Assembly: GCA_964036665.1 (NCBI GenBank)
Contig: OZ038529.1
Location: 5,440,501-5,504,500 of the forward strand
Source of the DNA: Gordius sp. MW1
Taxonomy: Eukaryota; Nematomorpha; Gordioida; Gordea; Gordiidae
DNA: 64,000 nucleotides
Direction of reading: 5' to 3'
Below are positions 42,499 to 54,903 of the stretch, piece by piece. Position 1 is the stretch's first letter. The number at the start of each line of letters is the position of its first letter. The notes beneath the pieces were generated by a model. That model had not been told where the DNA came from. It saw nothing but the letters and a program-made list of their open reading frames with translations, and did no database searches. The position numbers and the translations under genes are program-made.

Positions 42499-43740
42499 CC
42501 GGCCTTCGGCCCTCGTGGGAAGAGGGAGGGGGGAAGGGAAGGGGGGAAGGGAAGGGGGGAAGGGAAGAGGGGAAGGGAAGGGCGAACTCTTCTATACTCT
42601 GTATAAAAGTAGCATATTTGCTATGCAATTTATGGGCGAGAAAGGTGGGAAGGGGCGAGAATGCCTATAGGGGGGTATTAAATGCAAAATGATTAGTTAA
42701 TTATTTATACAAAAAGAGTCAAAAAAACGAAAAAAAAACTTCGTTTCACCGTTTAGCCAATGGTCATTTTTTCATTGGTCAGCAGCCAGGATACGGTAAA
42801 AGTGGATATAAAATCATAAGAGTCAAAAAAAACGAAAAAAAAATTTTCGATTCACATTTTGGCCAATGGTTACTTTTTCCATTGGTCAGCAGCCAGGACA
42901 CGGTAAAAGTGGATATAAATTCATAAGAGTCGGAAAAAACGAAAAAAAATTCGATTCACATTTTGCTAATGGTCATTTTGTTCCATTGGTCAGCAGCCAA
43001 CGGACGGCCAAAAAGCCATAGTATGAATGGTATTAAACAGAACAATCATAATAGTCAAAAAAAACGAAAAAAAAATTTCGATTCACATTTTGGCCAATGG
43101 TCATTATTTTCCTTCGGTCAGCAGCCAGCGGACGGCCAAAAAGTCATAATAGCAATGGTAGTAACAGGAACAATCATAATAGTCAAAAAAAAACGAAAAA
43201 AAGAACTTTGATTCACATTTTTGCCCATGGTCATTTCATTCCATTGGTCAGCAGCCAACGGACTGCCAAAATTATTATCAATGGTATTAACAAGATCAAT
43301 ATATTAATTTAAACAAAAAAAATTTGGCCTCTCCGGGATTCGAACCCACATCAGGAGAGGCATAGGCTTTTGTAGGGGGGGCACAGGGACCCAAGAGGCA
43401 TAGGCTCTGCTAGGGGAGGGCATAGGGTAATTGTCAATGTTAGCCAAAAAAAACAAAAAAAATAATTTCGATTCACATTTTGGCCAATGGTCATTATTTT
43501 CCTTCGGTCAGCAGCCAGCGGACGGCCAAAAAGTCATAATAGCAATGGTAGTAACAGGAACAATCATAATAGTCAAAAAAAAACGAAAAAAAGAACTTGG
43601 ATTCACATCTTTGCCCATGGTCATTTTTTTCATTGGTCAGCACCCAACGGACGGCCAAAAAGTCTTATTATCAATGGTAGTAACAAGAACAATCATAAGA
43701 GGCAAAAAAAAAACCGGGATTCGAACCCAAAAACTAGTTA
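42499..43740 (+). repeat. Composite repeat copy with forward 128-bp-type array
   Basis: Starts with the GGCCTTCGGCCC hairpin and a GGGAAGGG tandem tract (42525-42575), followed by GGCGAGAATGCCTATAGG. CCAATGG / CCATTGG units then read forward from 42750. A GGGATTCGAACCCACAT B-box-like segment interrupts the units near 43336, and another GGGATTCGAACCC lies near 43716. A long reading frame at 43431-43841 is a by-product of the repeat. Confidence 0.78.
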
Positions 43741-43859
43741 AATTAATTGCTATGCAATTTATGGGCTCACTTTCCATTTTCCGAATGTCACGCACCAAAC
43801 GTGGATGTCACGCACCGAACGTGGATGTCACGCACTTTTAATTTTTGTTATTTGTTAAT

Positions 43860-45070
43860 TTAATTTAACCAGTTTTTGGGTTCGAATCCCGGGATTTTTT
43901 TTTCTATTATGATTGTTCCTGTTACTACCATTGTTAATAAGACTTTTTGGCCGTCCGTTGGGTGCTGACCAATAAAAAAATGACCATTTGGCCAAAGTGT
44001 GAAGCGAAATTATTTTTGCGTTTTTTTTTGACTCTTATGATTGTTCTTGTTCCTACCATTGATAATAAGACTTTTTGGCCGTCCGTTAACTGCTGACCAA
44101 TGGAATCGTGGATGTCACGCACCGAACCGAACGTGGATACGCACTTTTAATTTTTGTTAATTTAACCAGTTTTTGGGTTCGAATCTCGGGTTTTTTTTTG
44201 AATATTATTATTGTAACTGTTACTACCATTGATAATATGACTTTTTGGCCGTCCGCTGGCTACTGACCACTGTAAAAAAATGACCATTTGGCCAAAATGT
44301 TAAACGAAATTTTTTTTTGCGTTTTTTTTGCCTCTTATGATTGTTCCTGTTACTACCATTGATAATATTTCTTTTTGGCCGTCCGTTGGCTGCTGACCAA
44401 TGAAAAAAACGTGGATGTCTTGCACCGAATGTCTTTTTTGTTTACTTTTAATTTTTGTTAATTTAACCAGTTTTTGGGTTCGAATCCCGGGTTTTTTTTG
44501 ACTATTATGTTTGTTCCTGTTACTACCATTGATAATAAGACTTTTTGGCCGTCCGCTGGCTGCTGACCAATGGAAAAAAATGACCATTTGGCCAAAATGT
44601 GAATCCAAGTTTATTTTTTCGCTTTTTTCCGCCTATTATGATTGTTCATGTTACTACCATTGATAATCTGCCTTTTTGGCCGTCCTCTTGCTACTGACCA
44701 CTGGAAAAAAATGACCATTGGCCAAAGTATGAAGTAAAATTTTTTTCCTCGTTTTTTTGGCTAACATTGACTTATAGAGTATCTGTTGGTAGTGACCAAT
44801 GAAAAAAATGACCATTTGGCCAAAATGTGAATCGAAAATTTTTTTTCGTTTTTTTTGACTTTTATGATTGTTTCTGTTAATACCATTAATAATATGACTT
44901 TTTGGCCGTCCGCTGGCTACTAACCATTGGAAAAAAATGCCCATTGGCCAAAGTATGAAGTGAAATTTTTTTCCTCGTTTTTTTGGCTAACATTGACTTA
45001 TAGAGTATCTGTTGGTAGTGACCAATGAAAAAAATGACCATTTGGCTTTGACTCTTATGTATTAATAGAT
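43860..45070 (-). repeat. Reverse-oriented array of the same units
   Basis: CTTTTTGGCCGTCCG and GCTGACCAATG landmarks now read in reverse orientation, with GGGTTCGAATCCCGGG-type B boxes near 43879, 44175 and 44477. Together with 42499-43740 it forms a pair of opposed arrays around a short GGATGTCACGCACCGAACGT tandem tract (43785-43835). Confidence 0.75.
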
Positions 45071-45110
45071 TGTCTTTTGGTACTGACCAATGGAACAATT
45101 TAGCACATGT

Positions 45111-45528
45111 AAATTTTTTGATATATCTTTATGATACCTGTGACAGTTTTAGATGCGCGGTCGTAACAGGCAATAGCGGAGCTATTGCATGTCGCTGATA
45201 GTTTCGTCGTAAGGATTTTTTTAATTTTTATTATTATTTCCCATTAATTTCTATGTAAAAATTTTTAATAATTTCTATGCAATTTTTTATTATAAGCTAC
45301 AATAGGAATTATCCCAATTAAATTTTTTGATATATCTTTATGATACCTGTGACAGTTTTAGATGCGCGGTCGTAACAGGCAATAGCGGAGCTATTGCATG
45401 TCGCTGATAGTTTCGTCGTAAGGATTTTTTTAATTTTTATTATTATTTCCCATTAATTTCTATGTAAAAATTTTTAATAATTTCTATGCAATTTTTTATT
45501 ATAAGCTACAATAGGAATTATCCCAATT
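45111..45528. repeat. Two identical 209-bp direct repeats
   Basis: Copies begin at 45111 and 45320 and appear identical base for base. Each contains the palindrome CAATAGCGGAGCTATTG (seven-pair stem with a GGA loop) flanked by TAACAGG and CATGTCGC. Confidence 0.85.
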
Positions 45529-45989
45529 TAATAACATTTTACCTTAACCAAAAGTAAGTTTTTAACTTACCCTTCCACCGCTGAGTTGGTATTATTAGGG
45601 GGCGGGAGTGGAGGAGATCATCCCTCAACCCCTTTTTATTATTATTGATTTTTATATGCTTTTGGCAAATTAACGGAGGGAAAGGGGGGATAGTGTGCGC
45701 GTTTAGTTTTAACGGACGGAAAGGGGGGGGGGAAGGAGGTAGTTACTCTTCTATTCCCCCTCACTTCAGGCAAATACACTTAGAGCGCCAGCCCCCAAAC
45801 CCCCATCCGCCATTGGTCTTTGCTATGAAAAACGTGGCTGATCGTGTCGCTAGTGCTGCCACAACTTCCCTTCACTTTCCCACTTTTTACCACTAAATGA
45901 CGTCTAACTCTATAATTCAGTACACTTTTAAAAAACATTTTATCGTAAAAATATGTTTATCAAAAATGAAATTTAATTGATCAGACAGG

Positions 45990-46210
45990 GACATGGACGT
46001 AGCCAGGTTTTGGTTTGGGGGGGAGGCGAAACGTTTAAAATTTCAATCAGGGGGGGGGGGGCCAAACCTACAATTTTTAATTTTTAGTTTTTTCATTCAA
46101 AAATTTTTTTTTCGTCATTTAGGGGGGTTTTCTTATTTGAACTAAAGGTCGACCAAGCAAAACCCAGGCAAAACTAGTCCCCCCCCACTAAATGACAAAA
46201 AATTTCAATA
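45990..46210. mobile_element. Decayed MITE fragments
   Basis: CATGGACGTAGCCAGG at about 45992 resembles one end of the CATGGGCGTAGCC family. GGTCGACCAAGCAAAACCC at about 46147 resembles the mariner-like MITE end. Matching partner ends were not found. Polypurine/polypyrimidine runs lie between. Confidence 0.4.
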
Positions 46211-46429
46211 AAGCTTCCTCCAAGAGTTACATTTTAGCCCCTTCACCCTCCTAACCTAAAATGTTTAACCTAATTTCATTTATTAAAAAATAAAAAATAA
46301 AGATGATATTTATATACTTTATCCAGCCGACATTTATACACTTAACTCATTTATATTTTCCCGCTTCGTCAAATTGTAAATCAAAATAAAATTTTACGTT
46401 TTTTTGGCTAACATTGATACCTACCTATG

Positions 46430-46965
46430 CCCGTCAGTCCAATTCTTTTGCCTTTAATACCCCCCTATAGGCATTCTCGCCCCTTCTCACCTTTCTCGCC
46501 CATAAATTGCATAGCAAATAAGCTACATTTATACGTAGAATAGATGAGTCGTCCCCTCTTCCCTTCCCCCCCCCCTTCCCATCTCCCCCTTCTCCGGGGG
46601 TCTGGGGGCGGAGCCCCCAGGAGATGGGGGTTTGGGGGCGTAGCCCCCAACGGGGGTTTGGGGGCAGAGCCCCCGACGGGGGTTTGGGGGCAAAGCCCCC
46701 AACGGGGGTTTGGGGGGCAGAGCCCCCAACGGGGGACTGGGGGCGGAGCCCCCAGCAGGGGGTTTGGGGGCGAAGCCCCCAAGGGGGTCTGGGGGCGAAG
46801 CCCCCAGTTACGCCCGAAGGGCGTATTTATAATAGCAATTATTAATAAAAGTAAACAGCGTGACAAGACATTCGGTGCAAGACAACCACATTCGGTGCGT
46901 GACACGAACAGCGTGACAAACAAAATGGAAAGTGAGCCCATAAATTGCATAGCAATTAATTAACT
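46430..46965 (-). repeat. Composite repeat copy carrying a GC hairpin array
   Basis: Reverse-oriented terminal module: CCCCCTATAGGCATTCTCG, TTGCATAGCAAATAAGC and a pyrimidine tract. Here the usual hairpin is replaced by an array at 46595-46826. Seven or eight units of about 30 bp each have the form TTGGGGGC-NNN-GCCCCCAA, ending in CGCCCGAAGGGCG. Triloops in order are GGA, GTA, AGA, AAA, AGA, GGA, GAA, GAA. Reading frames over both strands (46465-46963) are by-products. Confidence 0.85.
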
Positions 46966-46969
46966 TCCA

Positions 46970-49900
46970 TTCGTATATTTCATTTCACATTGTATGCCAA
47001 TAGGTTATAATCTAGCTTTTCAAGGTTCTTAGTTTTTAAGAGGCTTTAAAATGTCGTTACGATGTTTTTGATATAATTGCGGCTCAAGAAACACAATCAT
47101 TAGCTAAAGATTCTTATTCTCCAAACGATTAGTTATGGTTGTGGCAGGATATTCTTAAGGAATGATGCAACACCCTATACATTCGGTATTTATAATTGTA
47201 TAATTATAACACCTGTTTCATTTCTACTTATAGAAATTAATTTTATAAGCTTAATATATATTAAATACAGTAAATTGATCTTAATTTAGCCCTTTTTTAC
47301 GTATTGCCGTTGTTATATTACAATATATTTAATTCATTTATAATAATTAAAAAAATTTGATGAGAATATATATTTTTGGTGTATGTTGAGGGTAAACAAA
47401 AAAGCGAAGAAAGTTTGAAAAGGTTCGAATTTAAACAAATGGTGTCTGCATAGGTCTAAGGATATAAAACAGATAAAAAACAGTTGCCCATTTAGTTTGA
47501 CAAAGAGATACAGGGAAAAAATTACCCGCCGTTTACTCCACCTCACCTGAATAAAATCTCAGCTCGGCCCCCCCCCCCCAAAGGTAAAACTATAGCTACG
47601 CCCTTTAGTGCAAAATCATTTGAAACTGGCCTCATAATCATGGGAAAGCAATAAAACCAATCTTCTATTTCAAATAGTCTGCTAGTTACCGCCGAAGGAG
47701 ATTAGTTGCAAAAGTTAGTCCATAATTACAACATAGGAAACTCTTTGGGGTTAATTAATTATAAATTTGAAATTTTGATATCCTCCTTATTTTCCAAACA
47801 AAATATATTTTTGATAGTCAGGGTCGTGCTGGAGTTTATTTACAAAAAATATGCTTTGAAAGAAGTGCGTATATTTTAACAATTTTTAGCCGAATAGTAG
47901 TAGAGGGAAAATAGGTCTTTGCTATTTACTTAAAACTAAAGGATCCGTTATTTATAGAAAGGAATTTATACGACATATCGAAATAAAAGTAGATCCCAAC
48001 AAAATTTCAAACAAATATCACTATGTAGTATATTTTGTGAAATTTAACTTAAATTAAGTAGTTTCAAACATTCAAAAATTTAAATACTACGATCCAAATA
48101 AAACTAATTTACTTGATGTAGCGAAAAAATGTTAGTTTGTAATCCCTTACCTTTTAAAGTTTACAACGATTATTGTAAGGTTTTTTGTACAGGATTTAAT
48201 TCAAACCAGGCGCGCAGCCCAGGGGGCGGAAAGCGAAACTTTTCTTTCCCCTCGACCAAAATTTGAAAATTTATTTGATTAAATAATTAGATAAAATGGG
48301 TTAAAATAATATGGTTCAGTTACATAAAAGATTTTTAGACACTCATAAAAGCCTGGAAACATAATATATAAATACATTCAATTTTTCGAATTTAATTTTC
48401 GACTAAATGCATTGTAAAATTTCCGAATATGATTGTAAAAATTGCTATGAAAAAAAAACTTGTTTGAACATTTATTTCCCGTGAAAACACCAGACCGCCC
48501 CAGGAAGTAGATAACTAAGCGATTATTATAATGTTCCTCATTCTATTAAAATAATATTAATACTTTTATTATTTATCATATTTGTCTCAAAATTTTCTGC
48601 TAAAACCCATCACGGTTTGATAACTAAATTGCCTGCCAAGGCCAGCCGAAACCCTTTAATTGCCCATATCACTAATGCTGTCCAAACAGCCGGGCCCAAA
48701 ATGACGATTTGAAATTCCAAGAATTAATTTTGTCTTATTTTCAAAAAATTTTGATCCAATTCTAAAATTTGTATAAATAGAAAGGTGACAAAAAAAGTTA
48801 ACTATAAAAAAATCTCACTATGGTGCCCGCCCAGGCCTACTTAAAAATTTCAATTTAGAACGTTAGCCTGCCCGACACCCTTAGCCGAGTGGGCCCAGCA
48901 GCGAGCCCGACTTTTTAGTTGTTTAATTTTAATTACAAATAAAATGGGGGGAAATTTTTTGCCAGATTTCCCTCCCCCCTTTGGTGAAAATCATACGAGC
49001 CTGATTTATCAATCTAAATAAAACCATTAGGTGGATATAGAATGATGCTTAAACTATGGGACAAATTAGCCTAAAAGCTATTAGTTAGGGGGATAAATAG
49101 CGCTAGCCTAATAGTCTTTCTTATGTTCAATATGGTAAATTGGGTGCCGACTTTTCATCCATTTTGAAGATAACAACAGGTATATAGAATACAATGTCGT
49201 TTTGGGTTGTGCCCTTTCGTTCAAATCGTTTCTGTTCGAAAAAAACTATTCAAAAAAAGCTTATCAGAAAAAAAGCTAATATAAAAAATCTAGACCCTAA
49301 AATGTACTTGATGTCTAATGAGGAGTATGTCGCATAGCAAATTTGAAAATAAAATTTAAATATTGAATATAAAAAAATGGGTTAGAAAAATAAGATCTAA
49401 TAATTAGATTTATTAATTAGATATCTAAAAATAGTATAGATATTCAAAAATGGTATAAAAAATGGGATATTTAAAAATGGTGGTTAAACTTCTGTTAGAA
49501 GGTTAAATCTAAATTGCGAAAGAATCTTAAATCCACGGATTAATCTAAATTGCTGGAGAATACGTTTAAATTCTCAATTAGATATTCTGCACTATACGCA
49601 GAAATTGCCAAATGTTCCTAAAATTACATTAGATTGTATACACTATAAGTCGAAATTGCCAAATGTTCCTATTAATTTATTAGCTTTTTTTGAAGAGCTT
49701 TTTTTTTGAATAAGATTCGTTAAAATAGATGAAGTTGAGATAAAAAAATTGTCCATAAGTAGACGTTTTAATAATGGTAAAAAATCTAAACTTATATATC
49801 ATTTACTTAAAATTAAGTTAGCAAACAGCACAGGTTAGGTGAGATTTATATATCCAACGAATTCAAGAAAATTATAGTTAAATAATATTTGATTTTTTTA

Positions 49901-50265
49901 TAATAATTAATGCTAGTTATTAATTAATATATCAAAAATAAGATAAAAACCTAAGAATAAACTAATTAAAGGTTTTAATTGATAAAATTGTTAATGTAAC
50001 CTAAATTAAAATGAATTTAGTATTGATAATTTACTGCCACCTAGAAAATAATTAAATGATATTACCCCCTTTTGTTGCGAGAAATACATTATTAGGGGAG
50101 AGGAGAAGGAGATGGAAAGGTGTTGTGTGTGTGCATTAAATTTACTTAATGTTGTTGCATCCAAATTAAATTTAAATAAACAAAAAGAAATTAGTTAACT
50201 TTAATCTTTTAATAATTTATTGGTATCACATGGGTAAAAAGTAAAATACATTGGTTAATAAAAAA
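46970..50265. other. Long intergenic stretch, no gene seen
   Basis: AT-rich DNA with a C-run near 47570 (followed by a CTACGCCCTTT MITE-end-like sequence) and a short direct repeat (GAAATTGCCAAATGTTCCTA at about 49600 and 49653). Short reading frames show no family motif I recognise. Confidence 0.5.
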
Positions 50266-50267
50266 CT

Positions 50268-52565
50268 CGGGCCTTCGGCCCTCGTGGGAAGGGGAGTAGG
50301 GGAAGGGGAGTAGGGGAAGGGAGGGGGGGGCGACTCATCTATACTCCGTATAAACGTAGCATATTTGCTATGCAATTTATGGGCGAGAAATGTAGGAAGG
50401 GGCGAGAATGCCTATAGGGGGGTATTAAATGCAAAATAATTAGTTATAGACCCTTATAGGGGAGGGCATAGGGTAATTATCGATGTTAACCAATTCAAAA
50501 ACGAAAAAAAAATTCGATTTATTTGGCCAATGGTCATTTTTTCCATTGGTCAGTAACCTGCGGACGATCAAAAAGTCATATTGTCAATGATATTAACAAG
50601 AACAAAATATTGATTTAATTTTAAAAAAAAATAAAAATTTTGCCCTCTCCCGAGCTTGAACCCGGGATATTCAGGTCACCCTGTTTACAAGCCGTGCGCT
50701 ATAACCCGTCAGACCATGCTGGTATTAAAATAGTAGAAGTTATTATGTTATTTATATAGCTAATGAAATAATAAAGTTCTGTTTTATGTTTAGGAAATCA
50801 ATATATTTCATCGGTCAGTAGCCAGCGGACGGTCAAAAAGTGAAATTATCAATGGTATTAACAAGAACATAAAATTAATTTAATTTTAAAGAAAAAAATT
50901 AAAATAAAAATTCCTTTTAGTTTTAAAAAAGGGCTAAATTCTGAAACTACCCGCCCGATTCGCTCGAAACTTTACCCGTAGGTGCCCAGGGCGGCCAGGG
51001 GTAAAATAGCCTTTTCAGATTCCTAAAATACCTTTTCGTTTTAAAAATATCGGACATTTCCCGGCCACACGTGCGGTGTAATATCTATAACACGTAGAAA
51101 ATTTTACTAATTATTTAAACCTACGCGCGCCATCTAATAAAGTACAATTCGTGTTTTAATAGTTTAATAGTAGATTGAATTTAATTAGAAAGAACGGGCT
51201 ATGATTATACCTTTGAAGGAGATTTCGAATTTTGTGTTAGTTTCTATCAATATATTGTATCGTAAATTAGAATCTAATACCTATATTTTTTTAACTATTA
51301 CTTTTTAGGTTTTCTATGAAATAACAATCTAATTAAATGAAATATATTAACCCAATAGAAAAATATATATGCATTTATAAGGTTAAAAATATATATTACA
51401 TAGTTGGCTGTCTGTTAGACCATCTATAATAAATTTTTAGGTTATATATAAAATTTGGCCAATGGTCATTTTTTTTCATTGGTCAGTACCAACAGATACT
51501 CTATAAGTCAATGATAGCCAAAAAAAACGGAAAAAAAATTTTTGATGCTCACTTGGGCCAATAGTCATTTTTTTCCATTGGTCAGCAGCCAGCTGACGGC
51601 CAAAAAGTCATATTATCAATGGTATTAACAGGAACAATCATAAGATTCAAAAAAAACGGGAAAAAAATTTCGATTCACAATTTGGCCAATGGTCATTTTT
51701 TTCTATTGGTCAGCAGCCAGGACACGGTAAAAGTGAATATAAATTTATAAGAGTCAAAAAAACGAAAAAAAATTTTCGAATCACATTTTGGCCAATGGTC
51801 ATTTTTTCCATTTGTCAGCAGCCAGGACACGGTAAAAGTGGATATAAATTCATAATAATCAAAAAAAACGAAAAAAATAATTGCGATTTCCATTTTGGCC
51901 AATGGTCATTTTTTTCCATTGGTCAGCAGCCAACGGACGGCCTAAAAGCCATATTATCAATGGTATTAACAAGAACAATCATAATAGTCAAAAAATACGA
52001 GAAAAATAATTTCGATACACATTTTGGCCAATGGTAATTTTTTCCATTGGTCAGCAGCCAGCGGACGGCCAAAAAATCTTATTATCAACGGTATTAACAA
52101 GAACAATATATAAATTTAAACAAAAAATAAAAATAAAATTTGGCCTCTCCGGGACTCGAACCCACATCAGGAGAGGCATAGGCTTTTGTGGGGGGGCCTA
52201 GGGACCCATATCAGTAGAGGCATAGGCTCTACTAGGGGAGGGCATAGGGTAATTGTCAATGTTAGTCAAAAAAAACGAAAAAAATAATTTTCGAATCATA
52301 CTTTGGCCAGTGGTCATTTCATTCCATTGGTCAGCAGGCAACGGACGGCCAAAAAGTCATAATAGCAATGGTAGTAACAGGAACAATCATAATAGTCAAA
52401 AAAAACGAAAAAAAAACTTGGATTCACATTTTGGCCAATGGTCATTTTTTTAATTGGTCAGCACCCAAAGGACGGCCAAAAAGTCTTATCATCAATGGTA
52501 GTAACAAGAACAATCATAAGTGTCAAAAAAGACTCCGGTATTTGAACCCAAAAACTAGTTAAATT
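50268..52565 (-). repeat. Near-full composite repeat, inverse of 4.5-6.6 kb
   Basis: Order from left: GGGCCTTCGGCCC hairpin, GGGGAGTAGGGGAAG tandem tract, TATAGGGGGGTATTAAATGC, a CCAAT-type unit, the tRNA-like segment 50655-50726, the unique module 50930-51450, and a forward 128-bp-type array to about 52560 with an internal GGGACTCGAACCCACAT segment near 52152. This is the same order, reverse-complemented, as 4497-6588. Confidence 0.82.
50655..50726 (-). repeat. tRNA-derived segment (degenerate)
   Basis: On the minus strand it reads CAGCATGGTCTGACGGGTTA, then GCGCACGGCTTGTAAACAGG and CCCGGGTTCAAGCTCGGG. These are box-A, anticodon-arm and T-arm-like parts; the anticodon position would read TGT. 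The T arm can pair but the acceptor stem is poor. It is the sister of 6106-6176. Confidence 0.5.
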
Positions 52566-53290
52566 AACAAAAATTAAAGGTAAACAAAACAAGACATTCG
52601 GTGTAGCACGCCGAATAGGCGGACAAACAAAATGGAAAGTGAGCCCATAAATTGCATAGCAATTAAAATGGAAAGCGAGCCCATAAATTGCATAGCATTT
52701 AATTAAATAGGGGTACAGGGACCCATATCAGTAGATGCATAGGCCCTTGTAGTGGTGGGCATAGGGTAATTATCAATGTTAACCTTTTCAAAAACGAAAA
52801 AAAAATTCGATTTATTTGGCCAATGGTCATTTTTTTCAATGGTCAGTAGCCTGCGGACGGTCAAAAAGTCATATTATCAATGGTATTAACAAGAACAAAA
52901 TATTAATTTAATTAAATATATACATTGGAGGGTAAACGGACAGACATCAACGGACAACCAAAAACGAGCCCATAAATTGCATAGCAATTAATACTAAAAA
53001 GAAAACGCGTTAAAATCTAATTGGATGGCATTGATCCGTGTATGGAAATCGTGTTAGATTTGACGATTTTTAAAGTGATCTTTTGCCTGAATAAATGATA
53101 TTCAATTATACATTTCGATATTAATTAAAAAAATATATAGCCTCAACTAAAAAAGTATCTCCTGTGTATTTTGCAATGCAAAAATCATAACCTTTGACCC
53201 GACACTTTAAATCCAACCTCACCCGAGTGCATTTTAAAATCAACCCGAACCCGACCCGAACAATCGGGGTTTGGGTCACCAGTGCTGGTA
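52566..53290. repeat. Mixed repeat fragments after the composite element
   Basis: Two copies of AGCCCATAAATTGCATAGCA lie near 52640 and 52680, then a further GGGCATAGGGTAATTATC plus CCAAT-type unit (52740-52910). A third CCCATAAATTGCATAGCAAT lies at about 52970. A CCCGAACCCGACCCGAAC tract, resembling hAT subterminal repeats, is at 53150-53290. 53300-54200 shows no supportable gene. Confidence 0.6.
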
Positions 53291-54208
53291 TCTACTGATA
53301 AGCATAGATAGGATCTATAGATTTTTAGAGCACAAAATTTCTTCTGGGCATAAAAGCGGGCCCACCTTATAACTTCACGTTTTAATTGGGATTTTATTAA
53401 TCGGCATTTTATCAGTTTTTGATTATACTAAAAAATTACATGATGGCGACATTTACCCTATGTGGTGGTAGCGAAAACCCTTATTTATTTATTTTTGTAT
53501 GTATGGAGGTAATATTAATAATGTTAAGAGTGCAAATTCTTGTTGTAAAACGAATTTGGTTTTCATCTACACAGCCAATAGTCAAATTAGTGGGAGAGTC
53601 TGAGGCAAAATAATAATTTATATGATTTTAACAAACATTTTGTTAGATATATAAAAATTTTTAAGTTTGTAATGAGGGGGCGGGAGGCTTGGGAACTGGC
53701 TATCTTGGCCTTCTCATGGCTAAGCCATTATGACTGTTTTAAACGTGGGATTATTGTATCGATTAAATCAATAATTGTCTAGATCTAGACGATTGTTTTT
53801 GATGATATTTCGCACCCAAAAAAGTTAGTAGTATATTTAGATTATATTTTAACAATTCTCGAAAACTATAAACTTAAGAGGGGGTTGGGATAATATCATT
53901 CGTACTTCTGCTAAAATAAACTCTGTTTCGGTGAAAGCAACTAAAAGGCACTACATGGACCTAGCCAATATTTTAAGTGAGGGAAAAACTTTTATTTGTG
54001 ACAGATGAAACGAAGTCCCTATTGTAAATTTTTTAGTTTACAGATTTTAACATATAATTAGTCATCCAAATAGGTTTTTAATTGCCTTTCATCTGATTTT
54101 GAAGATTACTATAATTTGCTGGCCTTAATAATTTATAATATAAATTTAACTTGAATTTTGAGTCCTAAGCAAGTTAACATCCAATATTCACAAAATGAAC
54201 AATATTTA

Positions 54209-54470
54209 CATGGGCGTACCCAGGTTTTGAATTAAAGGGGGGGGGGCAAAATATTTTTTTCCTGAGAGCAAAAAAAAGGTCTCCACTATCCTAAAATTTT
54301 CCTGAGGGCAAAAAAAAAACTGCCCTAAATTAGGCAGTGTGGGCAGCCAGACCCCCTGCCCCCCGGCAAATTAGGGGGAGGGGCAAAACATAATTTTTTT
54401 TAATTTGTTAGGGTTTTTGTATTGAAATTTTTTTTTAAATTGGGGGCCCCCCCCCCTGCGTACGTCTATG
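54209..54470. mobile_element. CATGGGCGTAGCC-family MITE, 262 bp
   Basis: Starts CATGGGCGTACCCAGG and ends CTGCGTACGTCTATG. Flanking octamers AATATTTA (54201-54208 and 54471-54478) are identical. Confidence 0.85.
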
Positions 54471-54903
54471 AATATTTATAATAAGAAATTATGGTTGTAA
54501 TATCAGGCTGAACTTTTTTAAAATTATTTTTAGCCAAGCTTGTTTTTGTTTTAAATGTAAAATAAATTCCTACTTTCATCATTAAAATTTTTATCAATCA
54601 AATTTGACTTTAGAAAAGTTTTATGAGATTTTCATACCATTATTATAAGTAAAAAATTAATAAGGAAAATGCATAACCAAAGTAAGTAGCCTTTAAAATA
54701 ATTAGTCTTACAAATATAATTATAAATATATTTATTCATTGTGAAAATGGCAATGCATAACATAGATGTAATTTAATGATCAACTATAGGTAAGATATTT
54801 ATTAAGTTCAAAACTATAAACATCAAGTACTTAAATGATAAACTATGGTTTGATTGATAATGCTACTAAACAAAATATCTAAACAATATACAATTTAATT
54901 AAT

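Noticed and set aside
43431-43841. 136-codon frame plus related frames at 42963-43312, 51795-52562 and 4754-5094
   Set aside because: They translate the 128-bp repeat (recurrent [12 protein letters not shown]-type peptide) and appear wherever the repeat occurs.
42499-45070. CRISPR-like array
   Set aside because: Units are long, imperfect, lack unique spacers of constant length, and the genome is eukaryotic.
46465-46963. Long glycine/proline-rich reading frames on both strands
   Set aside because: They arise from the GC hairpin array, whose palindromic units leave both strands open.
47334-47546. 70-codon minus-strand frame rich in Phe and Leu
   Set aside because: Low-complexity AT-driven frame without splice context or family motif.
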